The notes below the pieces were generated by a model, which had not been told where the DNA came from, searched no databases, and saw only the letters and a list, made by a program, of their open reading frames with translations. 64,000 nucleotides of DNA from JBFWNG01 sp050251195 (GTDB lineage Bacteria; Bdellovibrionota_B; Oligoflexia; Oligoflexales; Oligoflexaceae): assembly GCA_050251195.1 (NCBI GenBank), contig JBFWNG010000005.1, forward strand, positions 62,001-126,000, in the 5' to 3' direction. The position numbers and the translations under genes are program-made. Within the stretch, counting starts at the first letter, position 1, and every line of letters begins with the position of its first letter. Positions 7,870 to 16,647 of the stretch are shown piece by piece.

Positions 7870-8048
7870 CGCAAATTCTCCTTTATGTGTGATGCGAAAA
7901 AAATCGTCCTAAACAATGGGGTTTCGGAATAACATACGTTTTTTGGCGTGACAAGGATTGGCCGGCCGGTTTAATAACAAGGACCCTGCTCGGACAGACA
8001 CGGTTAGGCGTCGCTTTTCGGATTCTAAATTATACGGAGATCAAACTG

Positions 8049-8477
8049 ATGAAAGACTTGAAATTTGGTTCGTGGAGCTTGCTGAACGAATTTCGCGCAT
8101 TTGCGCTCAAAGGTAATGTTGTCGACCTTGCTATTGGTGTCATTATCGGCGCGGCATTTGCAAAAATTATCGACTCGCTTGTGAAACACATCATTATGCC
8201 GACGATCAGTTTGGTCTTGCCTTCGGATACGAGTTACCTGAGTTGGAAAATTGCCGTTGACGGCAAAGAGATTCCCTACGGTTTGTTCTTAGGGGAAGTG
8301 GTCAACTTTCTTTTCGTGTCGGGGGCATTGTTTCTTTTTGTCGTGAAGTTCTTGGGATGGATCGGAAACTTGAGAGGGAAGAATGCACTTCCAGAGCAAA
8401 TCAAACCCATAACTCGAGATCAGGAATTGTTGTCAGAGATCCGGGATCTGCTGAGGGCTGATCTTGCGCGCAAATAG
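8049..8477 (+). CDS. mscL: Large-conductance mechanosensitive channel MscL
   Basis: A 142-residue inner-membrane channel that opens under membrane tension to release osmolytes during hypo-osmotic shock. The N-terminal helix and TM1 (EFRAFALKGNVVDLAIGVIIGAAFAKII) match the most conserved part of MscL, including the pore constriction segment. TM2 follows at about residues 78-100 (FLFVSGALFLFVVKF), and a cytoplasmic helix ends the protein (DQELLSEIRDLL). A GGAGA site precedes the ATG. A 7-bp hairpin (8477-8494) begins at the stop codon. Confidence 0.97.
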   Translation: MKDLKFGSWSLLNEFRAFALKGNVVDLAIGVIIGAAFAKIIDSLVKHIIMPTISLVLPSDTSYLSWKIAVDGKEIPYGLFLGEVVNFLFVSGALFLFVVKFLGWIGNLRGKNALPEQIKPITRDQELLSEIRDLLRADLARK

Positions 8478-8522
8478 TATTGTGTTTACAATACCATAGA
8501 AATATTTTTATTCGGAGAGCCC

Positions 8523-9605
8523 ATGAACCGTAGAATCGTAGCGCTGCTCGCTGTCCTCGGCTTGATCACCCATTGTAGAGCTAGGACCTCGAGTTCCACA
8601 AAAGACGGTCCCACGAATCCCAACATATCCTGCGACGACGGTTTCGAGCTTGCGTATTTCTCCCTTAGACCGATGAGCTGGACGCCCACCGCTGATCAGC
8701 TAGATCTTCCCGAGCCCGGAGAAGTGTTGCAGCCAAACGAGGCAAATAGCTTTCGTCTAGAGCTTTGTTTGAACCAGGGAACTGCCGAAGTTCAAATGAA
8801 AGGCATCTCTTACATTCGAATAGCGCATGGCGGTCATATGCTCGTGTCCGCGAAAGTTCCAGAATCGGTTCCTGCAACAGGGTTGGCAGAGGCGGTTTTC
8901 GGTCAAGAGGACGTACTCAATTTGGATATTCCGCCGGCAGCTTCCTCTCCGGGATTTCGACTCATTGGGAAGAACGTTGGAGGCAAAGCATTCGTTTTAT
9001 ATTACATCTACGATAAAGGACAGAATGGCCAAATAAACGTTTGGGGCAAAGGTTACCAAGTGGGGCTTTTTGAATATGGCGACGTCATGACGGAGGGACA
9101 GTGCGATATTGGGGAAAACTCAGTTACCTCCGAATTTACAATTGGTACAGCGAGATTTGAAACGACGGCGTGCTTGCGGCCTGGGGGCGGGGATACCTTC
9201 GCCTACCGATTCCTCAGGATTAGCGTTCAAGATAGCAACGAGGTTCTCACCCCGGCCCAACGTCAGCCTGTCGTTATTGACAAGGAAGTTAAACCAACGG
9301 CGCCAGATACTGTCAGCGGAGGTGCCGCTATTGGTAAGTTTCTCTATTTTTTCGGGCACCATAATTCATGTGACGCCTTTAGTTGGGATCTCGGTCACGT
9401 AGCGTACGCATTCCGATCTGCATCGACCTTTACCATGAACAATGCGACGTGCACGGACAAATACTATAATGCGCCGGGAATTGAGCCGATTCACGGTGAT
9501 CCCATTGCCCGTGTTCGCTATGGACACAACGATTGGCAGGTAACCGATACCGGCGAAATGCGGCATTATCTCACCTGCGCAATGTCCGCTCAAAATTGCC
9601 AATGA
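8523..9605 (+). CDS. Hypothetical exported protein, probable lipoprotein
   Basis: A 360-residue protein with an N-terminal hydrophobic segment (MNRRIVALLAVLGLITHC) ending in a possible, non-standard lipobox Cys. The mature part contains nine or more Cys, several near its C-terminus, consistent with disulfides outside the cytoplasm. I recognise no domain. A GGAGA site lies just upstream of the ATG. It may be cotranscribed with mscL (45-base gap) unless the hairpin at the mscL stop ends transcription. Confidence 0.7.
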   Translation: MNRRIVALLAVLGLITHCRARTSSSTKDGPTNPNISCDDGFELAYFSLRPMSWTPTADQLDLPEPGEVLQPNEANSFRLELCLNQGTAEVQMKGISYIRIAHGGHMLVSAKVPESVPATGLAEAVFGQEDVLNLDIPPAASSPGFRLIGKNVGGKAFVLYYIYDKGQNGQINVWGKGYQVGLFEYGDVMTEGQCDIGENSVTSEFTIGTARFETTACLRPGGGDTFAYRFLRISVQDSNEVLTPAQRQPVVIDKEVKPTAPDTVSGGAAIGKFLYFFGHHNSCDAFSWDLGHVAYAFRSASTFTMNNATCTDKYYNAPGIEPIHGDPIARVRYGHNDWQVTDTGEMRHYLTCAMSAQNCQ

Positions 9606-9630
9606 GGGGGAGCTTTCCGTGAGCGGTTTG

Positions 9631-9699
9631 GATCATGTTCATGGTGAGCTCACGATCATGATCACATTCACGCTCATGCTGACGTAAATCTTTACGTCA
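9631..9699. terminator. Cluster of inverted repeats between convergent genes
   Basis: Nested symmetry GATCATG...CATGATC (9631-9663) encloses the palindrome GTGAGCTCAC, and is followed by a perfect 9-bp stem TGACGTAAA/TTTACGTCA (9680-9699). The 114-base gap lies between two converging genes, so a bidirectional terminator is the simplest reading. No T tract is present. Confidence 0.4.
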
Positions 9700-9719
9700 A
9701 GGTTTGGAAAGCTTCGTTC

Positions 9720-10115
9720 CTAGGGTGCTGAAGGATCTAATCGGCAGCCGTTAAGCGCCGAGAGGACCTCCTCGTCGTTCTCACCTAATGAGAATACAAC
9801 GCTACCTTGTAGGCTGGTTTTGTTGAACCTGATTTGAAGGAGATGCCCCGGGCCAACGCCCGTATCTGCACCTTCAAAGGTAAAGGTTTCCTGTCGCGTC
9901 GGAGAGTCGATGAGGGTGACTTCGGTTAGAGGAACTTCGACCATTGTGTCGTTGTCAAAAAAAGCAGCGGTCTCCTTGTCAAGATCAACATAGATCGTCC
10001 ACTCTTCAACTCCTCCTACGTTCTCACAAATAAAATTTTGTGCAGACTCTTTTGCGGCGGCTCCTTGCGAGAGCAGTGTTGTTGCCATGATAATTTCAAG
10101 AATTCTTCGTTTCAT
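9720..10115 (-). CDS. Small secreted hypothetical protein
   Basis: A 131-residue protein with a signal peptide (MKRRILEIIMATTLLSQGAAA) and a mature part of about 110 residues with two Cys (FICENVGG near the start, LNGCRLDPS near the end) that could pair. The alternating hydrophobic pattern suggests an all-beta fold. No family is recognised. A GAGGAGA site supports the ATG at 10115. It is divergent from the sigma-54-driven gene at 10383, with a 267-base shared regulatory region. Confidence 0.7.
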   Translation of the reverse strand: MKRRILEIIMATTLLSQGAAAKESAQNFICENVGGVEEWTIYVDLDKETAAFFDNDTMVEVPLTEVTLIDSPTRQETFTFEGADTGVGPGHLLQIRFNKTSLQGSVVFSLGENDEEVLSALNGCRLDPSAP

Positions 10116-10174
10116 ATTTTTTCTCCTCTTACGTTACCGCTCATGACTACAACGACCGATCGACGAAAACAACG

Positions 10175-10190
10175 GACATCATGTGATGTC
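10175..10190. promoter_or_regulatory. Palindrome in a divergent intergenic region, possible enhancer site
   Basis: GACATCA-TG-TGATGTC lies about 140 bases upstream of the sigma-54 promoter at 10326. That is a typical distance for an enhancer-binding protein site. Function is inferred from symmetry and placement only; the palindrome is not repeated upstream of the other two sigma-54 promoters. Confidence 0.3.
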
Positions 10191-10325
10191 AGTAAGTCAA
10201 AGTGACATAGAAATATCGAAGTGGTTGCGAAAAGTTACCGCGGGATGCGTCAAATTGTTACTTTTTGCTGATAACAAAAATTTACTGGTTGGTTGGAAGG
10301 GGCGTCCTATAGGGAAATCAATAGT

Positions 10326-10341
10326 TGGCACGTAACATGCA
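10326..10341 (+). promoter_or_regulatory. Sigma-54 (-24/-12) promoter
   Basis: TGGCACG-N4-ATGCA, preceded by a T, has a perfect -24 element and the GG-N10-GC spacing, with one mismatch in the -12 element. It lies 42 bases upstream of the ATG at 10383. Confidence 0.72.
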
Positions 10342-10382
10342 GGAGTAAAGTCAACTATTACCCAAAGGATGGAGAAATATAT

Positions 10383-11102
10383 ATGAAGATTGCGTCAGTA
10401 ATAACAGCAGGGATGATTTGTTTTGCGAGCGTGGGATTCGCAACATCACAGGAGCAGAGCGTTCACAAAGCCGCTCTTGAGAAGTTTGCATTGAGTGATG
10501 AAGTGACGAATTGGGAAGATGTTTTGGGAGACGAACTAAATAACGCCCTTGATGCGGTTTCTGAACCACAGGTTTCAACTATCGAAATGGACTGTTCGAA
10601 TTTTTCACAGTACATTTCATGTGTTCACGTTGTATCAGTTTTTGAAACCTTTAATAGCATCACAGGCAAGATTCTCGGACGCGTTGTCGCAAAATACCTT
10701 GTCGAGACAACCGAAGGTTCTGTCGATAAAGCATCGGAAATAAGTGTTGTCGGTAAGCTTGTGAGGGACAAGCAACTTGACTACCGTTTGGATCCGAGAG
10801 TTAAAGAAGTTGCCGCAAAGGCGTTCGCCGAAAGCAAGGTGGTGGCAACTTGGGAACACGACACGGACGAGGAACTTGGTGAGCGCGACATGGGATGGGA
10901 CAACATGACACAGCCTGTGGCTCAAGTGATCGAAAAGGATTGCTTTGCTGACGGAGCTTGCATCTACTTCGTGTCCGTTGTTGAAACGTTTGACAACGAT
11001 GCAGGTCAAATTGTTGCCAGGATAGTTGGCAAGTATGCTGTTCATACCGATACACACGTTCACGACGTAAGAGAATTGTCCATAACTGGATCAATCAACT
11101 AA
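10383..11102 (+). CDS. Secreted protein with two internal repeats, sigma-54 promoter
   Basis: A 239-residue protein with a signal peptide (MKIASVITAGMICFASVGFA). The mature part is an internal duplication. Each half ends in a conserved block: VVSVFETFNSITGKILGRVVAKY in the first half and VSVVETFDNDAGQIVARIVGKY in the second, each preceded by a Cys pair (MDCSNFSQYISC; KDCFADGAC). No family is recognised. The chosen ATG has GGAGA nine bases upstream; the longer frame from 10293 would run across the promoter. A stable GC hairpin follows the stop codon. The sigma-54 promoter suggests expression under a specific condition. Confidence 0.8.
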   Translation: MKIASVITAGMICFASVGFATSQEQSVHKAALEKFALSDEVTNWEDVLGDELNNALDAVSEPQVSTIEMDCSNFSQYISCVHVVSVFETFNSITGKILGRVVAKYLVETTEGSVDKASEISVVGKLVRDKQLDYRLDPRVKEVAAKAFAESKVVATWEHDTDEELGERDMGWDNMTQPVAQVIEKDCFADGACIYFVSVVETFDNDAGQIVARIVGKYAVHTDTHVHDVRELSITGSIN

Positions 11103-11114
11103 ATGCCTCTTAAA

Positions 11115-11133
11115 CCCGGCGCGATGCGCCGGG
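11115..11133 (+). terminator. GC hairpin after the secreted-protein gene
   Basis: CCCGGCGC/GCGCCGGG is a perfect 8-bp stem with a three-base loop, 13 bases after the stop. The downstream tract CTATTCTGCTCTT is only moderately T-rich. Confidence 0.55.
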
Positions 11134-11216
11134 CTATTCTGCTCTTATGAGACCTGCCATGCGGGCCCCCTCCACCACTTTCTTGTCTATTAAAGAGTAT
11201 CCCGCTTACTTAGATC

Positions 11217-12020
11217 TCAAACGCTCCAATAGTCGAGGTTAAGGCAAAAGAGTTCTTCCTCGTGGGACGGCTCGACAACCTTCAATGCATGGGCAATCGC
11301 TTCGTTGAAATGGTTGTGCAACTTTGTAGCGTCGGCTCGGCTCAGAGCAAACAATGCGGAGTAATGAATCCCGTCGTAGGGACGGACTCCTAAATGCCGC
11401 ATTGCTTGGTTGCGCCAACTTGTCTGATTGATGCTTGATAGAGGGGACTCCTTCGGAAGATGGATGGACGCGCCCTTAACAGTCCATAAGTTGCCTTTCG
11501 ACTCGACAAGCCCTATAGCCGCGAGATCGCGAAGCGTTCGCTCCACAAGCAGAGTCGGAAGGTCCAGTCGTTGAGCAATGGCTGGTGGCTTTTGATACCC
11601 CGGGACCGCGGTGAGGGTATGGACGGCGGCATAGTGCCATGACGAGTAATATATCGCTTCTTTGAGTCCCGCACTCAGATTCATCTCCTGGGCTGACCGG
11701 CTCACAAGCTGCTTGCTTTCTGTTCTAGCTGTTTTGAGACGTTTCTCAATTCGTTTCTTGAGAACGAGCGTTGCGGCTCTTTCTAGGTTCATGAGGTCCA
11801 GGAAAAAATCTGTTCGAGCATCGTCTAGGTTCCAAAAGGCGCACAACCCAGCTCCGTGGTCAAGCGTCAGCTGGACAGATGAGTTCAAGGCTTGAGAAAG
11901 AAAGGATTTGCCGCAACCGGCCGCGTTGGCAAGGGCGGAACGGTAGCCTTTAATGTGAGTGTTCTCTTCAATTTTTTTTAGAATGAAAGATTTATAATCT
12001 TCAAATTGGTAGATGTCCAT
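11217..12020 (-). CDS. TIGR02147-family protein
   Basis: A 267-residue protein matching the TIGR02147/DUF4423 family. The N-terminus (YQFEDYKSFILKKIEE...GYRSALANAAGCGKSFLSQ) is the family's HTH-like segment, and the C-terminal half contains the YYSSWHYAAVHTLTAVPGYQ and winged-helix-like parts. Family members are thought to be DNA-binding regulators, often near genes for exported proteins in Bdellovibrionota and Fibrobacter. This copy has no partner on its own strand; the nearest exported product is the 10383 gene, which converges on it. A second copy lies at 45061. Confidence 0.82.
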   Translation of the reverse strand: MDIYQFEDYKSFILKKIEENTHIKGYRSALANAAGCGKSFLSQALNSSVQLTLDHGAGLCAFWNLDDARTDFFLDLMNLERAATLVLKKRIEKRLKTARTESKQLVSRSAQEMNLSAGLKEAIYYSSWHYAAVHTLTAVPGYQKPPAIAQRLDLPTLLVERTLRDLAAIGLVESKGNLWTVKGASIHLPKESPLSSINQTSWRNQAMRHLGVRPYDGIHYSALFALSRADATKLHNHFNEAIAHALKVVEPSHEEELFCLNLDYWSV

Positions 12021-12399
12021 TCCGCGCTTCCATGGTGTCTGTGGAAGTGTAGCATCTGCTCATTATTTATTACATTTGTAATTAGATCCTGGCACTTTCG
12101 CGGCAGGGTCTAACCAGGGAGGGCGATGGATCTCAACGGGTTGCCACTAGACCAAGTTCCGCTTCCTTTAAGTGTTTGGCTGCAGCGTTCCTACTCCATC
12201 TGACGTTCGATAGCGACGTCGGCAACGGGCAAGATTATTATTGCGGATATTTAACAACAAAAACCTTGAGCGGATTCCTCAGCGTTTTTCCGTGGTTTGC
12301 AGATTGTTGGTATTCGCCACGACGAAGCAAGCGGCTTGGCAACCGCCTTGCAATAGAGAAGATGCCGGACGTCAAAAGCCGGTAGCCGTAACAGGCTAA

Positions 12400-12546
12400 G
12401 GTGAGTTGAGGGGACGTTTCTTTGGAAAAGGGAGTAGTTAGCTAGGGTAAAACTTAGAAAACGAAACGGAATCTGAGGATCTCGGTTGTACTTCTTACGA
12501 AGTACGAAACTCTCAACTCACCCCATTTTTTTGCCGCTACGGCAAA
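12400..12546 (+). ncRNA. Possible structured small RNA with terminator
   Basis: The gene-free stretch 12021-12637 holds no convincing coding sequence. Within it, an 11-base perfect inverted repeat (GGTGAGTTGAG at 12400-12410, CTCAACTCACC at 12512-12522) would close a domain of about 120 bases. The domain contains a CGTTTC/GAAACG pairing (12415-12420 with 12463-12468) and a 7-bp hairpin GTACTTC-TTAC-GAAGTAC (12488-12505). A run of seven T follows the closing stem at 12526-12532, then a further hairpin TTTGCCG-CTA-CGGCAAA (12530-12546). This layout fits a small RNA with its own terminator on the plus strand. It does not match tmRNA, RNase P or SRP RNA as I know them. The call rests on base pairing alone. 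Confidence 0.35.
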
Positions 12547-12637
12547 TTTCTACGCTGTTCTAAAGACGCAGATCGACGTTACAGCAAATAAGCGAGCATG
12601 GTACCTGGCAGCCGGATTCTGCATATGTTTTCCAAAT

Positions 12638-14365
12638 CTATCTGAGTTCTATTCTCATTGTCTTAAAGCGTTCCAAATCGGCAGGCGAAATATTTGCAAA
12701 AGGGACGTAAGACTGGGCCCTTTGTCCTCGTGGAGCCGACTTGAAAAGCGCGACATAAAATACGACATCCGTAATTTGTTGAATACCGCCGCGCCCGACA
12801 AAAGCCTGGCTATTGGCTATATCTTGAAGTTTGCTGCTAAGTTCGAATGACATGTTAATGCTTTCTTGGTGAGTGCCAAAAAAGCCATAACTTGCGATAT
12901 GATGCCGCTCCGCGTCGGCAGGTCCAAATTGCATGTAGAATTTCAGATGGTCGTAGGGCATAGCTTCTGGAGGTTCGGGAAATCCTTTGAAGGCAATAGC
13001 TAGACGCCGAGAGCTATCTTTAAAATGTCGAATCCGCTGGAGAAGCTGTTCCTTTTCGGCGCCCGCGGATAGTTGGAGAGAAAGGGTATGATTAGATTCG
13101 TCAAGAATGACGGATATTAAATTGGAGTCGACTAAGATCGGGGTGGACGACTTTCTTGGTCTTGGTATTTCAACCAAGTTCTGGGTGATGGGGACTGCAA
13201 GCTGGTCATACTTGACGGCCTTTCCCAAGAAGTCCATTTTCCTTAGGTTTAAAACGGATGCTACCGTGTGGGTCTTAGGCTGGTTATCAAGGTCGAAGAA
13301 TGTATACAGCTCGTAGTTTTTCCAGCCTTCGGCGTCTGATTCAGGTTCGACGATGGTGGGTTCGAATTTATGGAATTGCATCCAGGTTTCCCATACACGA
13401 TCGAGGTTGCAGTGATGCATCCAGAAGATGGGATCTAGGGCGGACACGGGTACGTGCGCCATGGTGCCGCCAATATAGTTGTGGGCATGATTGTGCGGAG
13501 CACCTTCGAGTTCCCCATAGGCACGCTCCGTGCCTTTTCTCTGGCCGGACGCTTCTCCGCTCGTAAACACATGAAACGAATCAATTTCGACAATTTTGGC
13601 GATGGCGCTCTTTGAAGCCCAGCTCGGATCCATAGGTTCGGGTGGTATATTCCGCTCGATAACGGGGTCGTCCCAGCGGGTGCCATCTAAAATGGGGTTT
13701 TCACTCACAATGTCCATAATACGGATATCTTCGCCGTTTCCCTTGTCGGGGAAAGACCAATCCCAGTAGGGAAGGGCGAAATCATGTTCTATGTCGACGA
13801 GTAGGGTGGCGTGTTCTTTACTGAGCGCGGGAACAGGAACCCCTTTCGCAAAAATGAGATTTTCGACGGATTCGCCCCTGAGGTGCGCGCGGAGCTGCTT
13901 AGCAAAATAGTCTACCGTGTTTTCGAAGTAATATAGATAGACCCTGTGCCAAGGAAGAAAGAAATGGTTGCCGTGCGGGCAAGCCTTTCGGTGTTGTTCT
14001 GATATTCCTTTCCAACCGATATTGCCGTAGGCTGGATCGTCCGGCGCAATTTTTTTCATTACTTCGATTGCCGCCGTTAAATAGACGATGTCGGGACTTT
14101 CGGAATTGAGTTCCCAAATATTCTTGCGAACTCTGGAGGGAGCGTTTGCGCCGCTGGTTTCGCTGCTGATGTTTTTGTTGCTCGTCTCCTCACTGTCAAC
14201 CTCTTTCCCGTCCTCATTCTCGTCCCCTGGAGGTTCTGTTGCGAATCGAGTCAGTATCGTTTTCTTCTTGATAGGTTTACAGGCGGCGATATAGGTCCCA
14301 AGAAGTCCTAGAAGATATTTTACGAAGTTTCTTCGAGTGGATACTTGCATACCGTCCCAAGGCAA
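12638..14365 (-). CDS. Tyrosinase-family copper oxidase, Tat-exported
   Basis: A 575-residue type 3 copper protein that would oxidise phenols or catechols to quinones in the periplasm or on the surface. The start MPWDGMQVSTRRNFVKYLLG carries a twin-arginine motif, and Cys29 may be lipidated. CuA ligands lie in HRKACPHGNHFFLPWHR (H125, H131, H140). CuB ligands lie in HNHAHNYIGG (H291, H295) and DPIFWMHHCNLDRVW (H317 or H318). The C-terminal 230 residues form a second, beta-rich domain like the plant polyphenol oxidase tail. An ATG six codons into the frame (MQVSTRR) is an equally good start. It stands alone, so no substrate is indicated. Confidence 0.9.
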   Translation of the reverse strand: MPWDGMQVSTRRNFVKYLLGLLGTYIAACKPIKKKTILTRFATEPPGDENEDGKEVDSEETSNKNISSETSGANAPSRVRKNIWELNSESPDIVYLTAAIEVMKKIAPDDPAYGNIGWKGISEQHRKACPHGNHFFLPWHRVYLYYFENTVDYFAKQLRAHLRGESVENLIFAKGVPVPALSKEHATLLVDIEHDFALPYWDWSFPDKGNGEDIRIMDIVSENPILDGTRWDDPVIERNIPPEPMDPSWASKSAIAKIVEIDSFHVFTSGEASGQRKGTERAYGELEGAPHNHAHNYIGGTMAHVPVSALDPIFWMHHCNLDRVWETWMQFHKFEPTIVEPESDAEGWKNYELYTFFDLDNQPKTHTVASVLNLRKMDFLGKAVKYDQLAVPITQNLVEIPRPRKSSTPILVDSNLISVILDESNHTLSLQLSAGAEKEQLLQRIRHFKDSSRRLAIAFKGFPEPPEAMPYDHLKFYMQFGPADAERHHIASYGFFGTHQESINMSFELSSKLQDIANSQAFVGRGGIQQITDVVFYVALFKSAPRGQRAQSYVPFANISPADLERFKTMRIELR

Positions 14366-14444
14366 ACGAGGTCAAACCTCTCTCGTCATTTTGAATGCTA
14401 CCATCAATTTTAGGTTAGTTTCTCTAAAACGGCGATCAAAATTT

Positions 14445-15095
14445 CTAAAGTGACGTTGGTGCGGTTGTCGGCAAGATCGTAGTTCCGCTCGATGCGTTTT
14501 CAACGGCTATGGGTTCTGTGATGGCTTGGGCCTGTCCAAGCTTGAGGAATGAATTCACGGTATAACTAGGTCCTGGCGGGGTGGAGGGATCTGAACTCGT
14601 CGGGATGAGAACCCAATCGCCAATGTTGACTTCAAAAATAGCCTTTGGAGAATTTGCAGTCGTTTTAATTCCTGCAGTGCGGTTATGCCCTCTTCCTTCA
14701 CCTACTTTACCAAACATGTCCTTGCCTGAAACGTGTTCAAGAGAACCGCTTGCGATTTGAGAACTGGAGACCGAATCTTTGATGACATACGTAAGGACAA
14801 GATCGGTTCCACCCGAATACCAAGCGTCGAGATCGAACAGTATTTCGCCTTCGATCGGCCAAGCTTTGCCCGCGCAGTCCTCAAGGGCGACCTCGTATCT
14901 GATGGTTTGGGGCCCTGCGCCGACTTTAACGTTCTTAGTAAGGAGAGTTACTTTAGCAATACCGTGTTCTGCACCACAGGACTTGTCAAATTGACCGTTG
15001 GCCGCGGAAAACTGGCTTTCCTTGTCTTTGCAGCCGACCCAGAACAAACAAGAGGCAATGAAACCAATCATTATTTTTGCGTCAAACCTAAGCAT
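14445..15095 (-). CDS. Hypothetical lipoprotein
   Basis: A 216-residue predicted lipoprotein. I place the start at MLRFDAKIMIGFIASCLFWVGC, whose Cys22 follows an atypical lipobox (WVGC). The frame extends 14 codons upstream, but that would put charged sequence before the signal. The mature part has a cysteine pair, a probable beta-sandwich (VGAGPQTIRYEVALEDCAGKAWPIEGEI) and a Thr/Ser/Pro-rich tail. No family is recognised. It lies behind the tyrosinase gene's upstream region on the same strand, with about 80 bases between them. Confidence 0.65.
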   Translation of the reverse strand: MLRFDAKIMIGFIASCLFWVGCKDKESQFSAANGQFDKSCGAEHGIAKVTLLTKNVKVGAGPQTIRYEVALEDCAGKAWPIEGEILFDLDAWYSGGTDLVLTYVIKDSVSSSQIASGSLEHVSGKDMFGKVGEGRGHNRTAGIKTTANSPKAIFEVNIGDWVLIPTSSDPSTPPGPSYTVNSFLKLGQAQAITEPIAVENASSGTTILPTTAPTSL

Positions 15096-15273
15096 AAGCC
15101 CTCGCTGTTGCAGACCTTCTAACCACCTATCGGACATTTCTCAAAAAGGTTTAGGGAAAAGCAAAAAAACGGGTGAGCTATAAGTGTCGGGGACGACTGA
15201 AGATTTTCTTCAAATAATGTTTATCTTCAAGCCTATCATAAAGTAGAATTGGTTCTAGAACAAATATCAAAGA

Positions 15274-15795
15274 ATGGTGAACTTCATGACGCTCATACCC
15301 GTCGATAGCTCGGCGCTTGCAAAACTCATGTCCACTTCCATAGCACCAGTGTTTTTAATTACGGGTGTTACTGCCATTCTCAACACTATGTCGTTGCGAT
15401 ACGGGCGCATTATCGACCGCATTCGTCAAATCCTCCGTGAGGGTCCAAAACTCTATCTCAAAGAAACAGGAGCAGAGTACATGCACCGGGAATTGCGCTC
15501 TCTTTACCAACGAGCTAGACTTTTGCGATTGGCGATTATCTTAGAGGGGCTGTCTATATTTGGAATTGCCTTAACGATCGTCTTGTTGTTTGTGTCGTTA
15601 AACATTCAACTGAACACCTACTATGTTCCGCAGTTTCTTTTTCTGATGTCGCTCGTACTGGCCATAGCGGGAACTATTTTGTTCGTTAAAGACTTTGCCG
15701 TGTCGCTGGCGCTTATCGAAATGGACATGCAACTCCGTTCGGACGTCGAAATTCAGGATGTCAAAACAGAATCAGTGTTTAAGATGCTGGATTGA
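15274..15795 (+). CDS. DUF2721-family membrane protein
   Basis: A 173-residue inner-membrane protein. Three hydrophobic helices are visible: APVFLITGVTAILNTMS (about 22-40), LRLAIILEGLSIFGIALTIVLLFVSL (about 87-112) and PQFLFLMSLVLAIAGTILFV (about 120-140). The stretch RYGRIIDRIRQI after the first helix is the signature of DUF2721. The function of the family is unknown. Two in-frame ATG codons (15274, 15286) are possible starts, neither with a strong ribosome site. Confidence 0.82.
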   Translation: MVNFMTLIPVDSSALAKLMSTSIAPVFLITGVTAILNTMSLRYGRIIDRIRQILREGPKLYLKETGAEYMHRELRSLYQRARLLRLAIILEGLSIFGIALTIVLLFVSLNIQLNTYYVPQFLFLMSLVLAIAGTILFVKDFAVSLALIEMDMQLRSDVEIQDVKTESVFKMLD

Positions 15796-15861
15796 GACAG
15801 GAGCGGTCGCAACCGCCCCATAGTGTAACAATTGCCGAGATCTCCACGGCCGCTGTGCTCC

Positions 15862-16407
15862 TTAATGTGCAGCTGCTCCTTCGTCTTTTTGTTCTTCCAA
15901 TGTGTCCTTAATGTATGCTCTGGTTTCAGCTCGCCTGAGGACTTTCTCAATATCCGTGATCCACTTGTCTTCGACGATCGTCACAACGGCGGAACTATTG
16001 GGTTCGAGAGCGCTTCGGATGTTGTCGATGTTTTCTCTGGAAATGCCGACCCGTTCACCGGTTAACCAACCTATAAGCCCGCCGGTTCCGGCACCCGCCA
16101 CGAGTCCGCCGACTGGACCCATTGCAAGAGTTCCTATGATACCGCCAGCTACAGCGCCCCAGCCTGCATTGCGTTGCTGCGTGTTGCGAACTGTCACGCG
16201 ACCTTCCTTGTCTTTCTCCACGATCGCGAATGCGTCAATCCCAATGACCTTTGCTTTTTTGAGTTCCTCAAGATCTTTATAGGCTTTTTCTGCTCCTGTA
16301 GTGGTGTTGTAAACGCCGACTAAGATCGAGCGGGGAGCCTCGGCAGCGGAAAGAATGCTCGACATAGTCAGAAAAACAATTGAAGAGAAGCGAAATAAAC
16401 TATTCAT
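15862..16407 (-). CDS. Secreted DUF1269-like glycine-zipper protein
   Basis: A 181-residue protein with a signal peptide (MNSLFRFSSIVFLTMSSILSAAEA). The mature protein begins with a ferredoxin-like segment (ILVGVYNTTTGAEKAYKDLEELKKAKVIGIDAFAIVEKDKEG), followed by a Gly/Ala-rich membrane-like stretch (GWGAVAGGIIGTLAMGPVGGLVAGAGTGGLIGWLTG), as in DUF1269 proteins. DUF1269 members are usually cytoplasmic-membrane proteins without a signal peptide, so export is unusual. The ATG at 16407 has an AGGAG site; a longer frame to 16536 lacks one. Confidence 0.72.
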   Translation of the reverse strand: MNSLFRFSSIVFLTMSSILSAAEAPRSILVGVYNTTTGAEKAYKDLEELKKAKVIGIDAFAIVEKDKEGRVTVRNTQQRNAGWGAVAGGIIGTLAMGPVGGLVAGAGTGGLIGWLTGERVGISRENIDNIRSALEPNSSAVVTIVEDKWITDIEKVLRRAETRAYIKDTLEEQKDEGAAAH

Positions 16408-16647
16408 GATTTCTCCTTTCATAAGGGTGGCGTGGTTTGTGCCCCTGATGAAGAAAATGGGGCGCAACAAATCTTTTTTTGCATTTACCGTGCCCGCAGT
16501 TGGTAAAACCAATAGACCGTCGCGATTGGTCAGCACTATCCGTTGGTTGGGCTGTCTTCAGGCCATGAATTTTCTAAGGTAAAGCAGGCTTCAACCGATG
16601 TACTAACATTCTCATCAGCCCTTATTTTTTAAAGAAAGCGAGATCTC

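Noticed and set aside
12090..12105. Sigma-54-like TGGCACT-N4-CGGCA
   Set aside because: Spacing is right, but the -12 element lacks the TT, and no gene follows closely.
12176..12385. 69-residue frame in the gene-free stretch
   Set aside because: No ribosome site, no ATG in the early codons beyond a TTG-type start, and odd composition; the region looks non-coding.
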